The position numbers and the translations under genes were made by a program. A stretch of DNA of 24,234 nt from Tumulicola sp039922955 (GTDB lineage Bacteria; Vulcanimicrobiota; Vulcanimicrobiia; Vulcanimicrobiales; Vulcanimicrobiaceae), in assembly GCA_039922955.1 (NCBI GenBank), contig JBDTDR010000024.1, positions 1 through 24,234 on the forward strand, in the 5' to 3' direction. The notes under the pieces are model-generated. The model searched no databases. It saw nothing but the letters and a program-made list of their open reading frames with translations, and was not told the origin of the DNA. Each line of letters begins with the position of its first letter. Positions within the stretch are counted from its first letter, which is position 1. Below, one piece after another: positions 1-6,497 of this stretch.

Positions 1-1
1 G

Positions 2-196
2 CTCGCGCCGGCCACCCGAGCGTTCGATCTGCCCGAGGTCGCGCCGTGTGCGACGGCTCGCAGCCAGGGCGCGCTGCTGATCGCGGTCGTGGAAAACGAT
101 CGCACGCCCGCATCGAACGCACGCCGCTTAGCCGCCGCGCGCGCGTGCGGACGCGTGCGCTACGACGATGCAACCGCCGTGGTCAGCGGCGGCTGA
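2..196 (+). CDS. C-terminal fragment of an unidentified protein
   Basis: The window opens inside a reading frame that stays open for 64 codons and stops at TGA 194-196. The translated tail (LAPATRAFDLPEVAPC... ending ATAVVSGG) has the alanine, valine and aspartate balance of a genuine protein. The two other forward frames here are arginine-rich, as expected for shadow frames in GC-rich DNA. I do not recognise the family. One cysteine and a hydrophobic strand (GALLIAVVEN) are visible, which would suit the last beta-strands of an enzyme or periplasmic protein. The start lies outside the window. It is followed after 66 bases by a lipoprotein gene on the same strand. The intergenic stretch holds that gene's ribosome binding site and no clear promoter. 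Confidence 0.5.
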   Translation, partial: LAPATRAFDLPEVAPCATARSQGALLIAVVENDRTPASNARRLAAARACGRVRYDDATAVVSGG

Positions 197-262
197 GCAC
201 TAGGCTCGGCAAAGGGAATGGCCGGCGCCGCAACGCAAAAGCGCGACTATTAGGAGAACGAC

Positions 263-928
263 ATGAAACTTTCAATCGCGGCGGCCGTTAGCATCGGCGC
301 CCTACTGATGTCCGGATGCAGCGGCAATCTTGGCGGCGCGCAGACGCCGCCCGGCCCCGGGGCGGCCGCGCCCTTGACGGGCATTCGTCAGCCGGCCGGC
401 ATCCGGTTGCCGGAAAGCAAGGCTTCGAGCATCGCGGTGCCGGCGAACGTGGAACCCGCGCAGACCGCGGCCGCCGCGTATTGCAAGCAAACCAACGGCG
501 TCGTGGAAGTCCGCCGCGCCCTCTACGGCACGAACGGATCCAACCCGCTCGCGCTCGCGGGCGTCGCGAGCTTCTGTCAGTACACGTTGAAGAAAGATGG
601 CTCGCGCATCCACATTTTGCTGAGCACGCTGTACACCACCAAGCCGACGCTGGCCGCGCTCGCGTTCATTCTGAAGCCGCCGGTGGGTTCGTGCCAGGGA
701 AATCCCGCGTCGTGCTACTGCTCGTTCCTCGGCGGTTCCGACCAATTCGGCGGCACGACCGGCGCCGGCGGCGGCTGGTTCAAGAAGAACTCGGTCGACC
801 AAACCCTCGAGGCGTGCATCTTCCCCGACCTGTCGTCAATCGATTCGTGGGGCCTGGCCTATAACGCGAACGGCATCGTTCGCGGCATCAACCTGGTGAA
901 AGTGATGCGCTACAAGTACCCGGGCTAA
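263..928 (+). CDS. Small cysteine-rich lipoprotein, function unknown (DUF333-like segments)
   Basis: This 221-residue protein starts at an ATG preceded by AGGAGA (252-257) at five bases spacing. Residues 1-19 form a lipoprotein signal: positively charged start, hydrophobic core and MSGC, with Cys19 as the lipidated residue. M at -3 is tolerated but not classical. A Pro/Gly/Ala linker (28-60) precedes a domain with Cys74, Cys105, Cys144, Cys151, Cys153 and Cys185. The segment NPASCYC (147-153), a Gly-rich stretch, then CIFPDLSSIDSWGLAY (185-200) resembles the NPAS-YC...GG...C-FPDGS-C-EW pattern of DUF333 lipoproteins. A weaker copy lies at 72-107. That similarity is my reading and is unproven. 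It probably sits on the outer face of a membrane. Its TAA stop overlaps the TAG of the convergent gene by two bases. Confidence 0.85.
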   Translation: MKLSIAAAVSIGALLMSGCSGNLGGAQTPPGPGAAAPLTGIRQPAGIRLPESKASSIAVPANVEPAQTAAAAYCKQTNGVVEVRRALYGTNGSNPLALAGVASFCQYTLKKDGSRIHILLSTLYTTKPTLAALAFILKPPVGSCQGNPASCYCSFLGGSDQFGGTTGAGGGWFKKNSVDQTLEACIFPDLSSIDSWGLAYNANGIVRGINLVKVMRYKYPG

Positions 929-1989
929 GCGGTCTTGTCGAACTGCGCGTGCAGCCAGGGTGCCATGAAGTATCGCCATAGGATCTTGACGAGCGCGGCC
1001 ACCGGGATCCCCAGAATGAGGCCCGGGATCCCGAACAGCTCGCCACCGGCAAATATCGCGAACATCGCGCCGATCGGAGAGACGCCGACCGATTCGCCCA
1101 TGATCTTGGGGACCAGCACGTTGTCGCTGATGCGGGCCATTCCAAACATGATGACCTGTACCCAGACGACCATCCATATGCCTTGCGGCAAGCACATCGG
1201 AACGGCCACGATTTCCGCGATCAGCATTCCGATGATCGGAACCGCATAGGCGACGCCCGAAATGATGCCGAGAATCAGCGAGAACTTAAAGCCGATCGCG
1301 GCGCTCGCGACCGCGATGACGATTCCCGTGATCGCGCTCACGATGATCTGACCGGAGATGTAGCTTCCGAAGACCTGCGTAATTTCTTCGGCGACCTTGC
1401 GGGCCGTCGCGCGCTTCGCGGACGGGAATATCCCGGCAAACCATTCGCCGATCTGCGAGTCGTTGAGCAAAAAGAAGAACGACAGGATGATGGCCGAGAA
1501 GGCGACGAAAAATCCGGTCGCGGTATTGACGGCGATCGCCCCGATCGAGGCGAGCACGCCGCTGACGATGCCCGACATTTTCGCGCCGCCGATAGTCGTG
1601 ACGTTGAGCCCTGCGGCGGGAAGGTGGAGCTGCGGGAAATGCCGGTTGAGAGAGTCCTCCATGCCCGCCATCCACGTCTGCGCCGTGGTCGCGTAGCTGG
1701 GAAGATTGCTCGCTAGCAGCTGCATTTGGCTGACCGTCAGCGGTACCACAATCACCAAACCGATCGCGACGATCACCAAGAGCGCCGCGAACACGAGCGC
1801 GATCGCCAGCGGTTTGGGCATGCGCCGCTCGAGTCGCCGTGCGACAGGCCCGACGCCGAACGCGATGAACGCCGCAATCGTGAAAATGGCGATCGTCCGC
1901 GGAATGTGCGCGGCGAGCCACAGGGCCGCCAGCACGAGGCAGACGCCGGCGACGATCCAGCCGATCCGCCGCCAGAGGTCGGCGCTCAC
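925..1989 (-). CDS. AI-2E family transporter (YdiK/PerM-type membrane protein)
   Basis: The protein is about 354 residues. Two hydrophobic N-terminal helices are followed by VARRLERRMPKPLAIAL, a soluble middle region rich in amphipathic sequence (LLASNLPSYATTAQTW), and several C-terminal helices with the ISDNVLVPKIMGESVG motif. This is the usual layout of the AI-2E transporter family (PF01594), in which members are membrane exporters or channels of mixed function. The substrate cannot be told from sequence. An ATG exists at 1999-2001, but I prefer the GTG at 1987-1989. That GTG overlaps the upstream GNAT stop as GTGA, the same coupling seen at the junction before it. It is the last gene of the pyrimidine operon and is probably translated by termination-reinitiation. 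Start choice is uncertain by four codons. Confidence 0.88.
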   Translation of the reverse strand: MSADLWRRIGWIVAGVCLVLAALWLAAHIPRTIAIFTIAAFIAFGVGPVARRLERRMPKPLAIALVFAALLVIVAIGLVIVVPLTVSQMQLLASNLPSYATTAQTWMAGMEDSLNRHFPQLHLPAAGLNVTTIGGAKMSGIVSGVLASIGAIAVNTATGFFVAFSAIILSFFFLLNDSQIGEWFAGIFPSAKRATARKVAEEITQVFGSYISGQIIVSAITGIVIAVASAAIGFKFSLILGIISGVAYAVPIIGMLIAEIVAVPMCLPQGIWMVVWVQVIMFGMARISDNVLVPKIMGESVGVSPIGAMFAIFAGGELFGIPGLILGIPVAALVKILWRYFMAPWLHAQFDKTA

Positions 1990-2447
1990 AGCGGCTTGCA
2001 CAGGAGACGCCGCTCCGTAAAGTAGCCGGCGCGCGCGTAGAGCGCCCGGGCCGCCGCGTTGTCTTCGGTAACCATCAGGGCCATATACGGCAGACCGCGC
2101 CGCCGCGCCTCATCTTCGGCCGCAATTAGCAACGCCGACCCCACGCCCCGCTGCCGGTACGACGGTTCGACGGCCATATACGCGATGAACCCCTGCGGCA
2201 TCGAGGTCACTTCGTCGGGCAGATCGTCGAGCAGCAGCGCGAATCCGACACGCTCGCCGTCGCACTCCGCTACCAGCACCGCGTGAGACTGCCCTTCGAC
2301 GGTTTCCAGCAGGCGTTCGAGCGCGACGTGCACCACGACGTCGGATGCTTGACGGAAGGCCGCCACGCTGTCCATCACGGTGCGCCGGCCGAGATCGTTC
2401 AGGTACGCCCGATCGGCGCCGCAGCCCGCCCGAACCGCCACGTTCAC
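1986..2447 (-). CDS. GNAT-family N-acetyltransferase
   Basis: This 153-residue protein has the GNAT fold signature: a beta-strand giving IAYMAVEPSYRQRGVGSALL, where Q-R-G-V-G-S is the acetyl-CoA pyrophosphate-binding loop, followed by EDNAAARALYARAGYFTERRLL, the C-terminal motif B region. GNAT enzymes transfer acetyl groups from acetyl-CoA to amines. The acceptor here is unknown. A longer frame upstream would overlap pyrE by more than 50 bases. The GTG at 2445-2447 is a much better start because it overlaps the pyrE stop as GTGA and places the first beta-strand (NVAVRAG) at the N-terminus. The gene sits between pyrE and the AI-2E-family gene and is probably cotranscribed with both, but nothing in the sequence ties it to pyrimidine synthesis. 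Confidence 0.87.
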   Translation of the reverse strand: MNVAVRAGCGADRAYLNDLGRRTVMDSVAAFRQASDVVVHVALERLLETVEGQSHAVLVAECDGERVGFALLLDDLPDEVTSMPQGFIAYMAVEPSYRQRGVGSALLIAAEDEARRRGLPYMALMVTEDNAAARALYARAGYFTERRLLCKPL

Positions 2448-3010
2448 GAACGGCGCGACCCCGGATCGTCGATCGGTTTCCCGGCCGCGCACTGCGGGCA
2501 CTCGGCCGCGTCGTACGAGAGGAGCGGCAGGTCGAGCAGCACGTGGGTGGGCACGCCGAAATCGGCTTGTCCGCGCATCACGATGACGCCGACGCCCGCG
2601 ACCTGCGCACCCCGCCGGCGCACCACCTCGATAACCTCATACACCGAAAGTCCGGTGGTCACGACGTCCTCCACGATCAGCGCCCGATCGTCGTCCGAAA
2701 GCGCGAAGCCGCGCCGCAGAACCGGGAGGCCATTCTCTTTCTCCACGAAGATGGCTTTGGTGCGCAAGTGACGCGCGACTTCGTGACCCAAGATGATGCC
2801 GCCGACCGCGGCGCTGACCACAACCGTAGGCCGTACGCGCCGGAACGCGTCGGCGATCGCGCGTGCCACCGGCCCGATCAGCGACGGATCTTCGAGCAAG
2901 CGGAACTTCTGAATGAAGGTCTCGCTATGGCGGCCCGAGCTGAGCCGAAAATGTCCTTCGTGCAGGGCGCCGCGCTCGACCAGCGCTGCCGTGAGATCCG
3001 CGGCGGTCAT
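2444..3010 (-). CDS. pyrE: Orotate phosphoribosyltransferase
   Basis: PyrE converts orotate and PRPP to orotidine 5'-monophosphate, the fifth step of UMP synthesis, in the cytoplasm. The 188-residue protein has the PRPP-binding motif ALIVEDVVTTGLSV, the acidic pair within a hydrophobic strand that defines type I phosphoribosyltransferases. It also has the upstream strand VVVSAAVGGIILGHEVA and the flexible-loop segment EKENG. The start HEGHFRLSSGRHS is typical of the family. The C-terminus carries CPQCAAGKPIDDPGS; such a Cys-x-x-Cys tail is known in one branch of PyrE proteins and could bind a metal. The ATG overlaps the pyrF stop as ATGA, and the TGA stop overlaps the GNAT start as GTGA, so expression is tightly coupled on both sides. 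Confidence 0.96.
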   Translation of the reverse strand: MTAADLTAALVERGALHEGHFRLSSGRHSETFIQKFRLLEDPSLIGPVARAIADAFRRVRPTVVVSAAVGGIILGHEVARHLRTKAIFVEKENGLPVLRRGFALSDDDRALIVEDVVTTGLSVYEVIEVVRRRGAQVAGVGVIVMRGQADFGVPTHVLLDLPLLSYDAAECPQCAAGKPIDDPGSRRS

Positions 3011-3726
3011 AGCGGCTGTTTTTCGCGCATTTCGTCGAGAATGGCCTTGGCCGCGGCCAACGGGTCGGCGGCTTCGGTAATCGGACGTCCGACGACCAGA
3101 TAGTCGGAACCCTCGGCGACCGCCTGCGCCGGCGTTACGACGCGCTTCTGATCTCCGTGCGCGCTGCCGGCCGGTCGAATTCCGGGGGTCAGCGCGAGGA
3201 AGTCTTCGCCAAAGAAACGCTTGATATCGCGAACTTCGTGCGCGCTGCAGACCACGCCGGAACAGCCGGCGTCGCGCGCCAGCGCAGCCAGCCGCGTCGC
3301 GTTCTCGCCCGGGCCGCCTTGCAGGCCCAGCTCGTTGAAATCTTCAGGCGCGATGCTGGTCAGGATCGTCACCGCGAAAATCTGCGGCGGCGTTATTCCC
3401 AGCTCCGACGCGCGTTCGTTCGCGCCGTCCACCGCCCCACGCATCATGTCGTTTCCGCCCAGCGCGTGCACGTTGAGGATGTGCACGTTGGGCCGAACCA
3501 GCTGCCGTACCGCCGCCTCCACGGTTCGCGGAATGTCGAGCAGCTTGGCATCAACGAACGTGCGCACGTCGCGCGTTTCGCAGTAGGAGAAAATTCGCTC
3601 CGGATATCCGAACAGCGCTTCCATCCCGATCTTGACGATGAGATCGAGTTCGTAGAGCTGGTCGATCAGGCGTTCGGCTTCGTCCGGGCCCGGCACGTCG
3701 AGTGCGACGATCAGTTGTGCGGCCAT
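3007..3726 (-). CDS. pyrF: Orotidine 5'-phosphate decarboxylase
   Basis: PyrF decarboxylates OMP to UMP, the last step of de novo pyrimidine synthesis. The 239-residue protein begins MAAQLIVALDVPG, the family's first beta-strand with the catalytic-site Asp10. It has the hallmark D-x-K-x-x-D-I-P-x-T motif at Asp59-Ala-Lys61-Leu-Leu-Asp64, and the phosphate-binding TPGIRPAG followed later by YLVVGRPIT. The frame continues far upstream into pyrD, but homology begins only at the ATG at 3724-3726. That ATG has GAGGGG six bases upstream, inside the last pyrD codons. Two bases separate it from the pyrD stop, and its own stop overlaps the pyrE start (ATGA). Length and motifs are normal. Confidence 0.96.
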   Translation of the reverse strand: MAAQLIVALDVPGPDEAERLIDQLYELDLIVKIGMEALFGYPERIFSYCETRDVRTFVDAKLLDIPRTVEAAVRQLVRPNVHILNVHALGGNDMMRGAVDGANERASELGITPPQIFAVTILTSIAPEDFNELGLQGGPGENATRLAALARDAGCSGVVCSAHEVRDIKRFFGEDFLALTPGIRPAGSAHGDQKRVVTPAQAVAEGSDYLVVGRPITEAADPLAAAKAILDEMREKQPL

Positions 3727-3728
3727 CC

Positions 3729-4679
3729 CTACCCCTCGTCTCCTTCGTATTGATCGGCGTTGGCGAATCCCACGTTCGCCTTCCCGACGATGTCTTCGAT
3801 CGCCGACAACTTGCGGCGCCGAAGATAGGTTTGCAATCCATCGACGATCGCCTCGGGAATGCGCGGGTCGGTGAAATTGGCCGTCCCGATGCTCACCGCG
3901 GTCGCGCCCGCTAGGAAGAACTCGAGCGCGTCGGTCACCGTTTCGATCCCGCCTTGGCCGACGATCGGAATCGTCACCGCGCGCGCGACCTCGTACACCG
4001 CCAGCACCGCAATCGGCCGGATCGCCGGGCCTGAGAGGCCGCCGGTCACGTTTCCTAGGCGCGGCCGCCACGTTTCCACGTCAATTCCCATGCCGCGCAC
4101 CGTGTTGATGACGGCCAGCGCATCGGCACCCGCCGCCTGCGCCTCGCTCGCAATCGCGGCGATGTCGGTGACGTTCGGCGACAGCTTGACGATCAGGGTC
4201 TTATCGGTCGTGGCACGCGCCGCACGCACCACTCGCCCGGTCAGCTTGGGATCGCACGCGAAGGTCTCACCTTCGCTGCTAACGTTGGGGCACGAGATGT
4301 TCAGCTCGATGCCCGCAATCGCGTCGCACGCTGCCAGCCGTTCGCAAACGTAGGCGTAGTCGTCGATCGAAAATCCGGCGACGCTGCCGATCAGCGGGCA
4401 CGGGCGGTTCGCGTACTCGGGCACCGCGTGATCGAGATACCAGTCGATGCCGGGATTCTGCAGTCCGATCGCGTTGAGCAGGCCGGCCGGAGTTTGCACC
4501 AGTCGAGGCGTCGGATTTCCGGCCCGTGGAAGCCGCGTGACGCTCTTGAGCACCACCGCGCCGATCTTTGCGAGGTCCGCGAACGGAGCGTACTCCTCGC
4601 CCGATCCGTAGCATCCGCTGCCCATGAGCGTCGGGTACGCGAGCCGGAGCTTTCCGATCGTGACCGCGAGGCTAGTCAG
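3729..4679 (-). CDS. pyrD: Dihydroorotate dehydrogenase, class 1B catalytic subunit
   Basis: PyrD oxidises dihydroorotate to orotate with FMN. In class 1B the electrons leave through PyrK to NAD+. The catalytic cysteine is in ELNISCPNV (Cys130 in my numbering), which marks class 1. MGSGCYGSGEEY and LKSVTRLPRAGNPTPRL are FMN/substrate-loop regions, and GQGGIE plus AVSIGTANF bind the FMN phosphate. The first ATG in frame (4623-4625) would remove about 18 conserved residues. The preceding codons encode LAVTIGKLRLAYPTL, the normal family N-terminus. No ATG, GTG or TTG exists in frame upstream. A CTG at 4677-4679 follows AGGAG (4685-4689) by five bases, so I propose a CTG start and a 316-residue protein. 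It lies 29 bases after pyrK and two before pyrF. Confidence 0.88.
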   Translation of the reverse strand: MTSLAVTIGKLRLAYPTLMGSGCYGSGEEYAPFADLAKIGAVVLKSVTRLPRAGNPTPRLVQTPAGLLNAIGLQNPGIDWYLDHAVPEYANRPCPLIGSVAGFSIDDYAYVCERLAACDAIAGIELNISCPNVSSEGETFACDPKLTGRVVRAARATTDKTLIVKLSPNVTDIAAIASEAQAAGADALAVINTVRGMGIDVETWRPRLGNVTGGLSGPAIRPIAVLAVYEVARAVTIPIVGQGGIETVTDALEFFLAGATAVSIGTANFTDPRIPEAIVDGLQTYLRRRKLSAIEDIVGKANVGFANADQYEGDEG

Positions 4680-4708
4680 ACAAACTCCTAGGATGAGCCG
4701 TTAGCATG

Positions 4709-5530
4709 TCACCATCTCAACTCGTCGCTCCAGAAAACAGGACCTTCTTTGCATATGCGCGCGAAGACGACGTCGCTGCCGCCCTGCGACGGCGGTGGGA
4801 AGCTGGGAGCTTGTGCCGACGTGCGCGTCAGCGGCACGACGCAGCCCCAGCAGCCGCCGACGCCGCACGCAAACGTTTCCTCGAGCGAAAGCTGCGCCCG
4901 CACGCCGAGTTCGCGCGCAATGCGTCCGACGGCGCGCAGCATCGGCGACGGCCCGCATGCCAAGATCAGGTCGGTTTTGGCGCGCTCCAGCAGCGCGGTA
5001 ACGAATCCGCGGTGGCCGGCGCTGCCGTCGTCGGTCGCCACGGCGAGTTCGCACCCGGCATCCTCGAAGCGCCGCGCATCAACCAGCAGGTCGGCCGAGC
5101 GCGCGCCATACAGGAGTTCCACGCGTGACCCGGCGCCCACCAGCGCTCGCGCCGCCAGCAAGACCGACGCAATGCCGACGCCGCCGGCAACGATCGTCGC
5201 GTGCTGCGGCTTGCTCGCCAAATCGAAGCCGTTGCCGAGCGGCCCGGTGACGTCGAGCGGGTCGCCGGGGCGCAACGCGCCGAGTTCGCGCGTGCGCTTG
5301 CCCGTTAGGAAAAACAGCAGGCTTGCGCGCTTGCCTTCGGCTTCATAGATGCCGAGCGCGGTTGCGGACGCTTCGCCGGACGGCGGAATCGCCATCACGT
5401 ACTGCCCCGGCCGCGTTGCACGCACCAGATCGGGAGCTTCCAAACCGAGCAAAATCACGCCGGGTGCAAGTTCGCAGCGATCGATGACGTGCGTGGCGTG
5501 AACGCGGGAGTCGCAAACGATCGTCGGCAT
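4709..5530 (-). CDS. pyrK: Dihydroorotate dehydrogenase electron-transfer subunit
   Basis: PyrK carries FAD and a [2Fe-2S] cluster and passes electrons from PyrD to NAD+. The 273-residue protein has a ferredoxin-reductase-like barrel (1-100), a nucleotide-binding domain (ATIVAGGVGIASVLLAAR at 111-128; LACGPSPMLRAVGRIA at 190-205) and the cluster ligands Cys222, Cys227, Cys230 and Cys260. Two things are odd. The interval between the last two cysteines is 29 residues against roughly 16 in Bacillus-type PyrK, because of a Pro/Ser/Gln/Gly-rich insertion encoded by palindromic DNA. Also, the usual R-x-[YF]-S flavin-binding motif after the first barrel strands is replaced by ATALGIYEAEG. The gene is first in the pyr operon; the AT-rich block 5551-5564 is the likely promoter area. 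Confidence 0.92.
   Translation of the reverse strand: MPTIVCDSRVHATHVIDRCELAPGVILLGLEAPDLVRATRPGQYVMAIPPSGEASATALGIYEAEGKRASLLFFLTGKRTRELGALRPGDPLDVTGPLGNGFDLASKPQHATIVAGGVGIASVLLAARALVGAGSRVELLYGARSADLLVDARRFEDAGCELAVATDDGSAGHRGFVTALLERAKTDLILACGPSPMLRAVGRIARELGVRAQLSLEETFACGVGGCWGCVVPLTRTSAQAPSFPPPSQGGSDVVFARICKEGPVFWSDELRW
4779..4812. repeat. Paired palindromes inserted in pyrK (REP-like)
   Basis: Two inverted repeats lie side by side. CCGCC (4779-4783) pairs with GGCGG (4791-4795) across seven bases, and AAGCT (4800-4804) pairs with AGCTT (4808-4812) across GGG. Both fall within the codons for the extra residues between Cys230 and Cys260 of PyrK. The encoded peptide (FPPPSQGGSD) is of the low-complexity kind made when a short palindromic element lands in a gene in frame. 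Whether it is repeated elsewhere in the genome cannot be seen here. Confidence 0.45.
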
Positions 5531-5588
5531 CTTCTCACCACGCTTTCGCCAAATTTTTAAAAAACTCCGCGGAAACCACTGAACTGTC

Positions 5589-5617
5589 TTGCTTCGTCGG
5601 CCGTTATACGGTATAGA
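5589..5617 (+). promoter_or_regulatory. Sigma70-type promoter for the 46-residue ORF
   Basis: TTGCTT (5589-5594) and TATAGA (5612-5617) are separated by 17 bases, the optimal spacing. A transcript would start near 5624, giving a leader of about 24 bases. The -10 region contains the near-palindrome TATAC-G-GTATA (5605-5615), which could be an operator. The opposite strand should carry the pyrK promoter in the AT-only block 5551-5564. Confidence 0.6.
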
Positions 5618-5632
5618 GCAGTAAGAACAAGA

Positions 5633-5640
5633 AAGGAGGG
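5633..5640 (+). promoter_or_regulatory. Strong Shine-Dalgarno of the 46-residue ORF
   Basis: AAGGAGGG ends seven bases before the ATG at 5648. It is the best ribosome binding site in the window, much stronger than those of the large genes, and it is the main argument that the short frame is translated. Confidence 0.75.
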
Positions 5641-5647
5641 TCCGCAG

Positions 5648-5788
5648 ATGGCAGGTCTTATCGTCTTCAAATCACTGGCCGACGCATTGCGAGCCGGCTA
5701 TCAGGTTTACGACCGGACTGCGGATGGATATCTCGTCAGGACGCGCACGGCCGCAGGCTGGGCCATGGCTCTCGTCTCCTGCAGGTGA
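5648..5788 (+). CDS. Small protein of 46 residues, unknown function
   Basis: A short frame from ATG 5648 to TGA 5786-5788 lies between the divergent pyrK and the convergent DUF6249-like gene. Its own promoter (5589-5617), a near-perfect Shine-Dalgarno and a strong terminator (5818-5854) make it a complete one-gene unit. The protein starts MAGLIVFKSLADALRAG, then YQVYDRTADGYLVRTRT, and ends GWAMALVSCR. This reads as a beta-strand, an amphipathic helix and two more strands, with a single cysteine next to the last residue and a net positive charge. There is no signal peptide or membrane segment, so it should be cytosolic. I recognise no family and no function should be assigned. It could be a small nucleic-acid-binding or regulatory protein, but that is a guess. 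An alternative is a regulatory RNA of about 230 nt that carries an ORF. Confidence 0.7.
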   Translation: MAGLIVFKSLADALRAGYQVYDRTADGYLVRTRTAAGWAMALVSCR

Positions 5789-5817
5789 AATCGTCTTCTT
5801 TCATACTTCATTCGTCT

Positions 5818-5854
5818 AAAATGCCGCCGGTCAGTGACCGGCGGCATTTTTTTT
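5818..5854. terminator. Bidirectional intrinsic terminator
   Basis: Left arm 5818-5832 (AAAA then TGCCGCCGGTC) pairs perfectly over 15 bases with 5836-5850 across an AGT loop, and T-runs follow on both strands (eight T on the + strand at 5847-5854; four on the - strand). It sits between the ends of the 46-residue ORF and the convergent membrane-protein gene, and should stop transcription from both sides. Confidence 0.93.
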
Positions 5855-5871
5855 CGGGCCTGTCGGGGCGG

Positions 5872-6492
5872 TTACAGCCGGTCGGGCGGGCCCGCGGGCT
5901 TTTCGATCTCGGGCGTGGAGCCGGGGCGCCAGCCGCCGTACGAACCCGGGGGAGGGGGCGGCATGTTCGCGCCGGTTGGGGCCGCCGGCGGGACGTCGGC
6001 ATGCTGTTCGGCCGGTCCGAAGCGAGTTGCGCCGGCTGCGGCACCGGCGTTGCCCAAGGGTGCGCCGGCCAAGACCGCGGTGATGATCTGCGCGATCCCG
6101 ACGAACATCGGGATCAGGCCGCCGAGCAGCCACGGCCCGTAAACGTAGCGCCCGTCGTGGAAGCCGATGAACGAGAGACCGATCAGGAGAGCAAACCCGA
6201 TGAATGCGACCTGGATGCCGCGTCGCAGCTGGGCCTGGGCGTAAAACGCCGGGTCGTACGCGCCGGGGGGAACCCAGCCGGGCGGGGGCACCGTTCCGGG
6301 CGCCCAGCCTGGCTTCGCGCCGTACTTCATCGCGTTGCGCATCATGCGCGGATCGGGCGGCGGCGTGAAGCCGCGCCGGAGCATCTCCATGCGCTCTTGG
6401 TGCGCGAGCACGCGTGAAACGATCCACGCTGCGACCGGCGCACCGACAACGATGAGGAAAAACATTACTGGGACGATGGGATCTTCAGACAT
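5872..6492 (-). CDS. DUF6249-like membrane protein with Pro-rich tail
   Basis: This 206-residue protein has three predicted membrane helices, about residues 7-29, 92-111 and 118-142. The first is followed by HQERMEMLRRGFTPPP (31-46). That juxtamembrane H-x-E-R-M-x-M-x-x-x-G pattern is typical of DUF6249-type small membrane proteins, often found next to ECF sigma factor genes. A loop rich in PPGW repeats (64-77) and a Pro/Gly/Ala-rich C-terminus (150-206) flank the last helices. The molecular role is unknown. It starts five bases after the stop of the upstream DUF4097 gene and lacks a clear Shine-Dalgarno, so it is probably translated by coupling. The divergent sigma operon suggests that both belong to one envelope-response group. 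Confidence 0.75.
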   Translation of the reverse strand: MSEDPIVPVMFFLIVVGAPVAAWIVSRVLAHQERMEMLRRGFTPPPDPRMMRNAMKYGAKPGWAPGTVPPPGWVPPGAYDPAFYAQAQLRRGIQVAFIGFALLIGLSFIGFHDGRYVYGPWLLGGLIPMFVGIAQIITAVLAGAPLGNAGAAAGATRFGPAEQHADVPPAAPTGANMPPPPPGSYGGWRPGSTPEIEKPAGPPDRL

Positions 6493-6497
6493 GACGG

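Noticed and set aside
46..291. 81-codon + strand frame at the window start
   Set aside because: Very arginine-rich, and it overlaps both the better frame 2-196 and the start of the lipoprotein gene.
3727..4071. Upstream extension of the pyrF frame
   Set aside because: Overlaps conserved PyrD codons and reads as Arg/Asp-rich shadow; family homology starts at ATG 3724-3726.
4623..4625. ATG as the pyrD start
   Set aside because: Would delete the first conserved beta-strands (LAVTIGKLRLAYPTL); no Shine-Dalgarno precedes it.
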